A stretch of 7,680 nt of DNA from Deltaproteobacteria bacterium (GTDB lineage Bacteria; Bdellovibrionota_C; UBA2361; SZUA-149; JADYYL01): positions 1 to 7,680 of the forward strand of contig JADYYL010000107.1 in assembly GCA_020853655.1 (NCBI GenBank), given 5' to 3'. A program made the translations under genes and the position numbers. Under the pieces are notes generated by a model, which was not told where the DNA came from, ran no database searches, and saw nothing but the letters and a program-made list of their open reading frames with translations. Every line of letters begins with the position of its first letter. Positions within the stretch are counted from its first letter, which is position 1. Of the stretch, positions 1 through 6,487 are shown in pieces.

Positions 1-779
1 ACACGATGCATGGCCCCGACGGGACAGACTACCCCAACATCACGACCTACTTCGAGGTCGAGAAACACGCGAAGCTCGTCTACGATCACGGGGCAAGCGA
101 CGATCGGCCACCGCTCTTCCGAGTGACGGTACGGTTCTCCGCGGTCGGAGATCGGACCAAGATGGAGATGACCATGACGCTCCCGACTCCCGAAAGCGCG
201 AAGGAGACGCGGCGCTTCATTAAGGATGCGGGGGGCAATGGAACGTGGGATCGGCTCGCTGAATACCTAGAGAAGAGCACCACCGGTATGGAGATCTTCG
301 TCATCAACCGAAGTGTGGCGGCTTCTATAGCAGTCGTGTTCGACATGTGGATGGAGCCCAAGCACCTATCCCAGTGGCTTCCACCTCCGGGACTTGAGAT
401 GACGTTCATGGAGTCGGACATCCGAGTCGGAGGTTGCACACGCTACGCGATGAGCGGGAATGGTATCTCGTTCCACGGTCGGGTTGAGTATCTTGCCATC
501 GAGAAGCCACACCGCATCGTGTCCCTCCAACAATTCTGCGACGAACATGGAGCAATCGCTCGGCATCCGTTCGCACCGACGTGGCCGGGGACGATGAAAA
601 GAACCGTCGAATTGACGGAAGAAGGCCCGGAACAGACTCGCGTCACAGTCACTTGGGAGGCTCACGCCGATACGACCCCCGAAGAGCTCGCCAAGTTCGT
701 CGAGGAGCGCGGGGGTATGACGAAAGGGTGGACGAATTCATTCGATAAACTCGACGCGCTCTTAGGTGTTCACGATTAG
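1..779 (+). CDS. Tandem AHSA1/SRPBCC-domain protein, 5' end missing
   Basis: The C-terminal part of a protein with two START-like AHSA1/SRPBCC folds (hydrophobic-cavity domains also found in Aha1). The frame is open to the left edge. The first visible residues, TMHGPDGTDYPN, match the middle of an AHSA1 domain, so the ATG at 6 is internal and the true start lies upstream. About 92 residues of the first domain remain (ligand-cavity strands, then a final helix with TWDRLAEYLEK). A second, complete domain follows from about residue 95 of the visible part: FVINRSVAA, then WMEPKHLSQWLPPPG, ending in GWTNSFDKLDALL. No stop or start signal separates the two, so this is a genuine fusion. Proteins like this are often encoded beside ArsR repressors; any such partner would be off the left edge. 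Ligand and substrate are unknown. It is convergent with the next gene, with a gap of 28 bp. Confidence 0.88.
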   Translation, partial: TMHGPDGTDYPNITTYFEVEKHAKLVYDHGASDDRPPLFRVTVRFSAVGDRTKMEMTMTLPTPESAKETRRFIKDAGGNGTWDRLAEYLEKSTTGMEIFVINRSVAASIAVVFDMWMEPKHLSQWLPPPGLEMTFMESDIRVGGCTRYAMSGNGISFHGRVEYLAIEKPHRIVSLQQFCDEHGAIARHPFAPTWPGTMKRTVELTEEGPEQTRVTVTWEAHADTTPEELAKFVEERGGMTKGWTNSFDKLDALLGVHD

Positions 780-807
780 GCGGGCGACCCGTGTTATCGC
801 AGAACGA

Positions 808-2316
808 TCATCCGTGCGCCTTCGCAGCGCTCTCCGCAGCGCGGACAATCTCGCGCAGCATGCCTGTAAAGATGATCCCGTGGAGCGGGTAGAGCGCATA
901 CCAATACATGAGACCCCATAGTCCATGGGGGTCAAATATCGCCGTTTGCGTGATGATGGATCGACCGTCGTCCTCAGGCGTCACTTCAAACTGACGCCAT
1001 GCACGTCCCGGAACGCGCATCTCCGCGGAGAGTCGCAGCAGCCGATTCGGCTTAAACGACTCGACTCGCCAAAAATCAATCGCATCGCCATTGCGAATCA
1101 GTTCGGGATGTCGTCGCCCGCGCCGCATCCCAACGCCACCCACGAGGAGGTCCGCGATGCCTCTCAACCGCCACAGCGCGTTCGCATAGTACCAACCGCG
1201 TCGGCCGCCGATTCGCGCAATAGGCGCGAATGCTTGCGCCGGTGGCAAATTGACATGAGCGCTCCGAGAATCGACGATTCGTGAACCAAACCGACGACCT
1301 CCCCAACGTTGCGGACTTCGAGCAGAGGACTCGGAGTCGGACCAACGGGTCTCGGCGAACTCCCGGTCCTCGTTCAGCAGGGCGCGCGCAATCGCGCGCT
1401 TACAGTCCATCGGACGGATTGGAAATTCCTGCAGCGCACTGGGATCGAGGACGATCGTGTCGTTTCGAAGACTCTCGATGAGCTTACGACCGACCCGGGC
1501 ATACACGGGAGTGACAAGCCCGAGCCAGAGGCTGGAAAGATACGGGGAGAGCACCGGCGCAGCGACATACCACCGTCGAAGCGAGCGCTGCGCGGCATAC
1601 TCGACAATGAGTCCCTTATAGCTGACTTGATCTGGGCCTCCGATTTCAAACACCCGGCTCCGATCGAAAGGTCGATCAAGCGCAGCAATCAGATACTCCA
1701 ACACATCCTCGATCGCGATTGGCTGCGCGAGAGACTTCAACCACTTCGGCGTGATCATAATCGGCAGCTTCTCAGTCAGCGCCCGTAGTAGTTCAAATGA
1801 CAAGCTCCCCGAGCCAAGAATGATCGACGCGCGAAGTTCAATAGTCGGAACTCCGTTCGTCGTGAGGATCTGCCCCACTTCGTGACGTGTGCTGAGGTGG
1901 GACGACAGATCGTCACCGTGTCCGAGCCCACCAAGGTAGATGACTCGCTTCAGGCCTTGGCGCTTTGCCGCAGCCGCAAAGTTGACGGCGCTCTGTCTCT
2001 CCACTTTCTCAAACGAGCGGTTACTGCCGAGCGCATGAACTAGGAAGTATGCGGTATCCACTCCGGAGAGCGCAGCATCGAGCGACTCCGGTTCGAGCAG
2101 ATCTCCACGAACGACCTCCACACGACTCGGGTCATTGGGATGAACACTCTCCGGCCGCCGAGCCAGACAACGAATGTGCAGATCGCTTCGGGATTCCAGG
2201 CGATGGAGCAGACGCCCTCCGACGTAACCACTCGCGCCCGTGATAAGAACTTGTTTCACTGATTGATCGCTCTGAATAGACATGCGCTTCGCTGTGAGGT
2301 GGTGCGAACGCACCAT
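808..2316 (-). CDS. SDR-type NAD(P)-binding protein with C-terminal DUF2867 domain
   Basis: An atypical/extended short-chain dehydrogenase-like protein of about 502 residues, with the architecture of E. coli YbjT. The nucleotide-binding motif TGASGYVGG is at about residues 26-34 and is followed by CLARRPES, whose arginines suggest NADP(H). Next come the family motif TAYFLVHALG and the strand RVIYLGGLGHG. The last ~155 residues (from RIVDSRSAHVNLPPAQAFAPI to the end) form the DUF2867 domain, a START-like fold, with WYYANALWRLRG and the Trp/Tyr-rich GLWGLMYWYALYPLHG near the C terminus. Reaction and substrate are unknown. The start is the ATG at 2316, because GGGGAGGTGAG lies directly upstream (GGAGG 4 nt from ATG, the same spacing as the cyclase-like gene at 4300). 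The ATG at 2283 lacks a ribosome binding site but would still leave the Rossmann fold intact. The frame stays open to 2490, but that stretch has no family similarity. It is probably a single-gene unit. Confidence 0.9.
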   Translation of the reverse strand: MVRSHHLTAKRMSIQSDQSVKQVLITGASGYVGGRLLHRLESRSDLHIRCLARRPESVHPNDPSRVEVVRGDLLEPESLDAALSGVDTAYFLVHALGSNRSFEKVERQSAVNFAAAAKRQGLKRVIYLGGLGHGDDLSSHLSTRHEVGQILTTNGVPTIELRASIILGSGSLSFELLRALTEKLPIMITPKWLKSLAQPIAIEDVLEYLIAALDRPFDRSRVFEIGGPDQVSYKGLIVEYAAQRSLRRWYVAAPVLSPYLSSLWLGLVTPVYARVGRKLIESLRNDTIVLDPSALQEFPIRPMDCKRAIARALLNEDREFAETRWSDSESSARSPQRWGGRRFGSRIVDSRSAHVNLPPAQAFAPIARIGGRRGWYYANALWRLRGIADLLVGGVGMRRGRRHPELIRNGDAIDFWRVESFKPNRLLRLSAEMRVPGRAWRQFEVTPEDDGRSIITQTAIFDPHGLWGLMYWYALYPLHGIIFTGMLREIVRAAESAAKAHG

Positions 2317-2321
2317 CTCAC
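2294..2321 (-). promoter_or_regulatory. Inverted repeat over the start codon and edge of the RBS
   Basis: Two 13-nt arms (2294-2306 and 2309-2321) separated by AA pair at 12 of 13 positions. The core is GGTGCG-TT-CGCACC on the gene's strand. The repeat contains the ATG at 2314-2316 and the last bases of the GGAGGTGAG ribosome binding site. In mRNA the stem would hold the start codon and could limit initiation; on DNA it could be a dimeric repressor site. The structure is directly visible; its role is inference. Confidence 0.45.
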
Positions 2322-2652
2322 CTCCCCGCCTCTGGCGGATAGCGAAATGAATGGTCGGGTTCTCGTGGGAGGGGAGAGAATCGACGGATAGCTCTTCGAC
2401 CACCGTCGTCCTTCGACCTTCGTCGCTTTGCATACGCGACAAGACCGGCCTCGAGCCGAGACCACACGGGCAACAGCGCCCTCGCTGCACAGAAGGAGGG
2501 GATGAGACGAAACCGCTGTCCCGAGGGGAAGAAACACCTACACGAGTGCGTTTCGAGCCTGTTTCATGGGCTCTCCGTCGCCTAGTGCATCATTTTCACC
2601 TCCCCGTGCCATAATCTCGGTGCCAGTTCACGGGTATGTAGGAGATGTCATC
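2317..2652. other. Divergent non-coding spacer of 336 bp
   Basis: This lies between the DUF2867/SDR gene (minus) and the exported-protein gene (plus). Open frames cross it on both strands, but their translations are Arg/Ser/Pro-rich, match no family I know and have no ribosome binding site, so I do not call genes. It should hold both promoters. Only the plus-strand one (2607-2615) is visible with any confidence. No repeats, tRNA or riboswitch-like structure were recognised apart from the start-codon inverted repeat at its left end. Confidence 0.6.
2607..2615 (+). promoter_or_regulatory. Candidate extended -10 promoter for the exported-protein gene
   Basis: TGCCATAAT fits an extended -10 element (TGN followed by CATAAT, five of six matches to TATAAT). 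A start about 7 nt downstream would give a leader of roughly 30 nt containing the AGGAG site at 2640-2644. No good -35 box is seen 17 bp upstream, which extended -10 promoters can tolerate. Confidence 0.35.
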
Positions 2653-3180
2653 ATGAAAAGTTTTTTCGGGGCCGTTATCGGCCTGAGCCTCTGCGCATCC
2701 ACCGCCATCGCTCAGTCGAGTAAAAACGAGACCGTCGCCTGTCCGATCATCGCATCGCGCTCCGGTGGGACCTATCAGGCACCTTCCAAACGCGACTTCA
2801 TGTGCTTCCGAAGCACACGGGACGCTCGTACTCGCGGCTTCCAGAAGGGTAACATCCTCTCGAGCGGGTCGGTCACCGGTCAAAGCTATTTCTCTTTGCA
2901 AGGTGTCGGCTCGGCGGTGACCCCGGTGTTTCAAGTGACACGGAGCTCGGCAATCGTCGACTTCAATTACACGGGCACGGGCAGCTTCTCGATCGAGCTC
3001 GTCGATCAAGTCACCGGTCGAACCTATGACAAGATAGCCTCGAACCGCGGAAGCGTTCGTGGAACGACTTACGTCAATACAAGCGGAACCTGGTTCCTGC
3101 GCGTGAACGGAGACAATGCGCGTGCGCGGGATACCGATCCGGAACCGTCGTGGTTTGTGTCACTCGACTCGGGTCTCTAA
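2653..3180 (+). CDS. Exported protein of unknown function
   Basis: A 175-residue protein I do not recognise. The start is the ATG at 2653: AGGAG ends 8 nt before it, and the product begins with a classical signal peptide (MKSF, hydrophobic core GAVIGLSLCAS, then TAIA with cleavage expected after residue 20 before QSSKN). The in-frame ATG at 2566 would place 29 unrelated residues ahead of the signal. The mature part of ~155 residues has two cysteines (30 and 51), a possible disulfide. It is rich in alternating Ser/Thr/Gly and hydrophobic residues: IVDFNYTGTGSFSIELVD (about 101-118) and TYVNTSGTWFLRVNGDN (about 139-155) look like beta strands of a sandwich similar to pre-peptidase C-terminal domains. 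The cysteine in SLCAS is not a proper lipobox. It is probably periplasmic or secreted. It is flanked by unrelated genes and seems to be a single-gene unit. Confidence 0.82.
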   Translation: MKSFFGAVIGLSLCASTAIAQSSKNETVACPIIASRSGGTYQAPSKRDFMCFRSTRDARTRGFQKGNILSSGSVTGQSYFSLQGVGSAVTPVFQVTRSSAIVDFNYTGTGSFSIELVDQVTGRTYDKIASNRGSVRGTTYVNTSGTWFLRVNGDNARARDTDPEPSWFVSLDSGL

Positions 3181-3334
3181 CGAGGCGCGGACAAGTATCA
3201 GAGTTTCTCTCGGTTGCAGCCCTCGATCGCCAGCGGCGCAAGAGCGGGTCCGTATCCGATGAGCCGCTCGGCTCGAGCCGACACCGTTCCCCACTTCTTC
3301 GTTCTCAACCAGAATGAGATCCAGCATCGGCGGA

Positions 3335-3361
3335 TAGAAACGTCGGAATCCTTCCGACGCA
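3335..3361 (-). terminator. Intrinsic terminator of the cyclase-like gene
   Basis: The perfect stem CGTCGGAA / TTCCGACG (3341-3348 and 3352-3359) with a 3-nt loop begins two bases after the TGA of the minus-strand gene and is followed on that strand by TTTCTATCC. Hairpin plus short U-rich tail is the standard Rho-independent form. Confidence 0.75.
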
Positions 3362-4300
3362 TCACCGCGCGACCGCCGGCTCCAGCGCAGGATTGAACCA
3401 TCTCAACACGCGCAGAGCCCGAAGTGTGTTCCAGCGGCTTGGCTCGCCCGGCTCGCCGTCAACATGGAAGTACACCGCTCCATCGTAGCGCGAGTCGAGC
3501 GGCCAACGACCATCAGGTCGTCGCTTCTGAACCAGGAGATCGACCGCCTCCCGGCATCGCTCGTCGGGCGGGCGACCGCTGGCTTGCAAGTAATCAAGCG
3601 CGCGCAACACGTCGTAGCGCCAACGTGGCGGGAAATGGCACTGCAACCAATTCGGGTTGATGATTTGTCCGGTGGAGAGTCTTCGCATGAGCCGGCGATC
3701 GAGCAAATACTCCTCTCCCCTCCTCCGCGCAGCCGTTACAACCGGATGCGCTCCAACGCTTTGCTCATATTCAAGGAGGGCCTCGAGAAGGGTCATCGTC
3801 GTATGGAACGATGATCGAGTGGATTCTGCTGGCGCGAGGCAGTTCCAACCACCGTCTTCGAGCTGTTCGGTGAGAAGCTTCTGCAAGAGTCCGTCCGACG
3901 CAGGAATCTGATCGAAGTACGCGGCGAGCGCCAACACCATCCCGTTGATGCACGTCTCTACCTCGCCGGTGAAGAATGGCCGTCTTCCCCACTCACTCCA
4001 CACGACACGATTTCGTACTTTCCCAATCGCCGTCCGGACTTCATCAGCGCGCGGATCGATCCCGAGCAAGCGGAGGAAGACAAGCGTGTGCGTGGTCGTC
4101 GTCCAGTCTTGTGAGTACTCCTCGCCGCCCCAGTGCCCAGATTCGTCCTGCAGGGAGAGCAGCTGCGCGCCCCAGCCTTCCCGAGCAACGCGGGCCCTCT
4201 CGGCAGACACCTCATCGGAAGTCGAATCGGTGAGATCCCTCAACACTTGCCAACGGATCGCCGGATCGGAATCGAGAAGCCAGTTTAAGACGTCGCTCAT
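3362..4300 (-). CDS. Short prenyltransferase/squalene-cyclase-repeat protein
   Basis: A 312-residue all-helical protein with the alpha/alpha barrel repeats of terpenoid cyclases and protein prenyltransferases. QW-type motifs (Q-x3-G-x-W) are seen at residues 51-57 (QDESGHW) and 146-152 (QLEDGGW), with a looser one at 258-266 (QKRRPDGRW). Other likely family-conserved stretches are the N-terminal LLDSDPAIRWQVLRDL, GEVETCINGMVLALAAYF (112-129), STRSSFHTTMTLLEALLEYE (160-179) and PSRWNTLRALRVLRWF (287-302). Squalene-hopene cyclases are about twice as long and carry a catalytic DxDD motif; I find none here, so cyclase activity should not be assumed. There is no signal peptide, so it is probably cytosolic. 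The start at 4300 is supported by GTGGAGG 4 nt upstream and the usual family N terminus. It has its own terminator, and a short upstream frame ends in an ATGA overlap with its start. Confidence 0.87.
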   Translation of the reverse strand: MSDVLNWLLDSDPAIRWQVLRDLTDSTSDEVSAERARVAREGWGAQLLSLQDESGHWGGEEYSQDWTTTTHTLVFLRLLGIDPRADEVRTAIGKVRNRVVWSEWGRRPFFTGEVETCINGMVLALAAYFDQIPASDGLLQKLLTEQLEDGGWNCLAPAESTRSSFHTTMTLLEALLEYEQSVGAHPVVTAARRRGEEYLLDRRLMRRLSTGQIINPNWLQCHFPPRWRYDVLRALDYLQASGRPPDERCREAVDLLVQKRRPDGRWPLDSRYDGAVYFHVDGEPGEPSRWNTLRALRVLRWFNPALEPAVAR

Positions 4301-4506
4301 CGGACCTCCACTTTCTCAAACGAGCCGCGCGACATGATACCGGTCGATCCGCTGAGCGCAAGCGCGCGATGACCAAACATTCGTAGCAGTTCCGGACACC
4401 ATGGCCTCTCTCCGCGAATTGTCGTTGCCTCCTCCTTCGACGGTGTGCTCGTCTGGTGCAGGTGTAATGAAACACCCGGATTGAGGCAACAGAGGGATCA
4501 GCTCTC
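4301..4506. other. Divergent intergenic region between the cyclase-like and TupA-like genes
   Basis: This 206-bp spacer must hold the promoters of two diverging genes. On the plus strand TGTAAT at 4463-4468 could be a -10 box, but no -35 at normal spacing is visible. On the minus strand a short frame from ATG 4380 (27 codons) ends in TGA overlapping the cyclase-like start codon. A 20-nt segment (4306-4325) is identical to part of the SDR gene. No family-like protein is encoded here. Confidence 0.5.
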
Positions 4507-5379
4507 ATGGATTTCGCGGCGAAGGTACGGTGGCACATTGAACATGACCCACTGGAAGAGGTTGCTCTCCGACAAGACAAGTGTCGAGTGAAAGAGCTGG
4601 TGACCGATTTGGGAATTCGTGTCGCGGACACTCTCTGCGTGACAGATGTTGCCTCGTCGCTTCCTTTTGACACACTTCCAAATGACTGCGTCATCAAACC
4701 GAACCACGCGTCGGGCTGGGCAATACTTCGGAAGAATGGCCAGTACTTCAAGTTTGGCACCCAACAGTTCGTGCTCGATGAGACCGGCGCATTACTTCCG
4801 CGCTCGGACATCTTTCGCCATGAGCTCACGGAACGCGAAGTCGTCGACCAATGTGACGCATGGCTCCACACTCGATACTCCGTTCGAGAACGCTCGTACC
4901 ACCTGATTTCCCCCGTTATTCTCGTAGAGGCGATGATCACGCCCGCGGCGGGAGGGGAGCTGATGGACTATCGGTTTTACACGTTCAGTGGGACTGTTCG
5001 GGCGATCAGCGTCGGCTCGCCCACGTATCGCCGGAAGAAGCGAAATGTATTCTTCACCCCGGAATGGGAAATGATCCCGCTCACGAGTTACAGCGAAGCG
5101 CTCCCTGAGCCATTGCCCACCGCCCCGGCACGCCTCCGCGAAATGCTTGATGCAGCTGCTGTATTAGGCGCGGGTATCGACTTCGTGAGAATCGACCTCT
5201 ACGAAGCAAACGGCGGGGTAGTCTTTGGTGAGTTCACCTTCTATCCACACGCCGGGGACCCCGATACTCCCACATCGTGCAATCGGTTCAATATGTGGCT
5301 CGCTGAAGGTTGGCCACTCCGGCCGCTCGAGATTCATGCTCAGCATATCTCGTCACATCCTCTCCGCCGCGCGATGTGA
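4507..5379 (+). CDS. TupA-like ATP-grasp protein
   Basis: A 290-residue protein of the TupA-like ATP-grasp family (teichuronopeptide/surface-glycan type). Members are thought to use ATP to form amide bonds joining amino acids to polysaccharides; the acceptor here is unknown. Visible family features are the N-terminal RQDKCRVKELV, the nucleotide-binding lysine in DCVIKPNHASGW (Lys64), VILVEAMI with Glu141, DYRFYTFSG (154-162), and the C-terminal metal/nucleotide site DFVRIDLYEANGGVVFGEFTFYP (225-247) with Asp230 and Glu242. The length is typical and the key residues are intact, so it should be active. It is probably cytosolic. The start is the ATG at 4507, with a weak GAGGGA site about 12 nt upstream; the frame is closed a short way upstream. 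There are no glycosyltransferase or capsule genes beside it, so its pathway is not evident from context. Confidence 0.9.
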   Translation: MDFAAKVRWHIEHDPLEEVALRQDKCRVKELVTDLGIRVADTLCVTDVASSLPFDTLPNDCVIKPNHASGWAILRKNGQYFKFGTQQFVLDETGALLPRSDIFRHELTEREVVDQCDAWLHTRYSVRERSYHLISPVILVEAMITPAAGGELMDYRFYTFSGTVRAISVGSPTYRRKKRNVFFTPEWEMIPLTSYSEALPEPLPTAPARLREMLDAAAVLGAGIDFVRIDLYEANGGVVFGEFTFYPHAGDPDTPTSCNRFNMWLAEGWPLRPLEIHAQHISSHPLRRAM

Positions 5380-5397
5380 AGACCGACGGAAACGAGA

Positions 5398-5428
5398 CGA
5401 CACCGACACCTACTGGGTGACGATGTCG
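5398..5428. terminator. Possible terminator hairpin between convergent genes
   Basis: An imperfect stem of 13-nt arms (5398-5410 and 5416-5428, 11 of 13 paired, 5-nt loop) lies about 20 nt after the TupA-like stop, in the 107-bp gap between two convergent genes. There is no clear U tract, so intrinsic termination is uncertain. Confidence 0.3.
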
Positions 5429-5486
5429 TTCGCAGAACACGTTCTCGTGCTCTGACAAGTAATTCATAGTCTCATTTGCGAGAGCA

Positions 5487-5993
5487 CTAGGACTCACGCC
5501 GCAGCGCGAATGTCGTTACCTCACTCTTCTTGCCGTCGACCATCCCCCATCGCTGGTCCATCTCGTCCGCGCTCTTGAAGGTAATGTCCAACGCGTTCAT
5601 ATGCTTCTCGTCGCTGGTGCGAGGAACATCAAACTGCAGCTCAGTCGCACTGGACTTCGTCAGATACATAGTCGGGTGATTGCCCAACATGCAGTAATGC
5701 GTCATGGCAAGTTTCCCGGCTTCGTCGAAGTACACCGTTGTCATCTCGTGAGGGGTTCCCGGTGAAATTGTCTCGACGACTGCGCTGCCGCCTGAAGAGA
5801 GCCGATACTGCACTTCGACCGTCTTCTCCGGCATGCCAACGGCACTGCCTTTCCACGTCCCGACGAGAGTCTTCATCCGATCGAGTTCCGCGGATGTCTT
5901 CACTTCCGGCATCTCGTGCTTCTCGGCAAGCGCTCCATCGGCGACGAACAATATCGAAAAGGCGAATACGAGATGCTTCATCTTCCGTTTCAT
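5487..5993 (-). CDS. Exported DUF1579-like (lipocalin-like) protein
   Basis: A 168-residue protein with a signal peptide (MKRKMKHLVFAFSILFVADG, then ALA with cleavage after about residue 23) and a mature domain starting near LDRMKTLVGTWKGSAVG (38-53). The LxGxWxG start, the following strands (TVEVQYRLSSGGSAVVETI; MTTVYFDEAGKLAMTHYCMLGNHPTM) and the final beta strand TTFALRR are typical of DUF1579 and related lipocalin-like beta barrels. Ligand and function are unknown. The ATG at 5993 has AGGAG 7 nt upstream. That ATG overlaps the stop of the preceding AHSA1 gene in an ATGA junction (5990-5993), so the two are very likely co-transcribed and translationally coupled. Being the third gene of an ArsR-type operon, it is probably controlled by that repressor. 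The pairing of a cytosolic AHSA1 protein with an exported barrel is notable. Confidence 0.85.
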   Translation of the reverse strand: MKRKMKHLVFAFSILFVADGALAEKHEMPEVKTSAELDRMKTLVGTWKGSAVGMPEKTVEVQYRLSSGGSAVVETISPGTPHEMTTVYFDEAGKLAMTHYCMLGNHPTMYLTKSSATELQFDVPRTSDEKHMNALDITFKSADEMDQRWGMVDGKKSEVTTFALRRES

Positions 5994-6487
5994 AACGAGG
6001 CTCCTGTGTTCTCAAGAAACATTCCCAGATTCTCCAGACAGGCAGTCCAACCGCCATTGTGCTTGCTGCGCAGATCCTCAGTTTCCAGTTGATCGTGCGT
6101 AATCCAGATCTCCGTCGATTCTCCCAAGTCTTTCAACTCGACGGTCACTCGCGAATTTGTGACGATGCTGGAGTTCCAAGTGAACACCAACTTCTCAGGT
6201 GGCACGATCTCCAGGAACTCCCCCGTATGTACCCGGGAAATCTCCTCTTCCATCTTCGTGCCGTCGGAACATCCGCCGGTCCCGGCCGTCGGCTTCATGC
6301 GCATATCATTTCGAAACTCTCCGCCAACCCGAAAGTCGGAGGTCACCACCGCGCGACCAACTCCGCCAAAGAACCACTTGTTCATCATCTGGGGGTCAGT
6401 CCACGCTTGAAAGACTCTATCTCTTCTTGCGCGAACGACTCGTCGAACGACGAGCGCCGGCGCTGCTTTCGCCGCCCTGTTTTCCAT
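5990..6487 (-). CDS. AHSA1/SRPBCC-domain protein of the ArsR operon
   Basis: A 165-residue single-domain START-like protein of the AHSA1 (activator of Hsp90 ATPase homologue 1-like) family. Visible features are the first strand and helix ALVVRRVVRARRDRVFQAWTDP (11-32), the strand VTSDFRVGGEFRNDM (48-62), the TGEFLEIVPPEKLVFTW stretch (88-104), and the closing helix after HDQLETEDLRSKHNGGW (131-147). Bacterial members bind small hydrophobic ligands or act in stress or detoxification; no substrate can be read here. AGAGGA 5 nt upstream supports the ATG at 6487. Its first ~23 codons lie inside the 3' end of the arsR gene in another frame (71-nt overlap), and its stop overlaps the next gene by 4 nt, so it is the middle gene of a coupled operon. 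Confidence 0.9.
   Translation of the reverse strand: MENRAAKAAPALVVRRVVRARRDRVFQAWTDPQMMNKWFFGGVGRAVVTSDFRVGGEFRNDMRMKPTAGTGGCSDGTKMEEEISRVHTGEFLEIVPPEKLVFTWNSSIVTNSRVTVELKDLGESTEIWITHDQLETEDLRSKHNGGWTACLENLGMFLENTGASL

Noticed and set aside
781..791. CGGG-CGA-CCCG hairpin between the first two convergent genes
   Set aside because: A stem of only 4 bp with no U tract on either strand is too weak to call a terminator.
1309..1788. 159-codon plus-strand open frame inside the SDR gene
   Set aside because: It is antisense to a clearly conserved gene, its translation is Arg/Ser-rich with no family resemblance, and it has no ribosome binding site.
2317..2490. N-terminal extension of the SDR/DUF2867 gene up to 2490
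   Set aside because: The added residues (MQRGRCCPCG and on) have no similarity to the family, and the strong ribosome binding site is at 2316.
3268..3281. 14-bp perfect palindrome TCGGCTCGAGCCGA after the exported-protein gene
   Set aside because: It could be part of a terminator, but the stem is short, no U tract follows, and it lies 88 bp past the stop; chance is plausible at this base composition.
4212..4940. 242-codon minus-strand open frame across the TupA-like gene start
   Set aside because: It overlaps two well-supported genes in other frames and has low-complexity Arg/Ser composition, so it is a high-GC shadow.
5447..5487. 7-bp inverted repeat GTGCTCT / AGAGCAC after the DUF1579-like gene
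   Set aside because: The loop is 27 nt and no U tract follows, so it is a poor terminator candidate.
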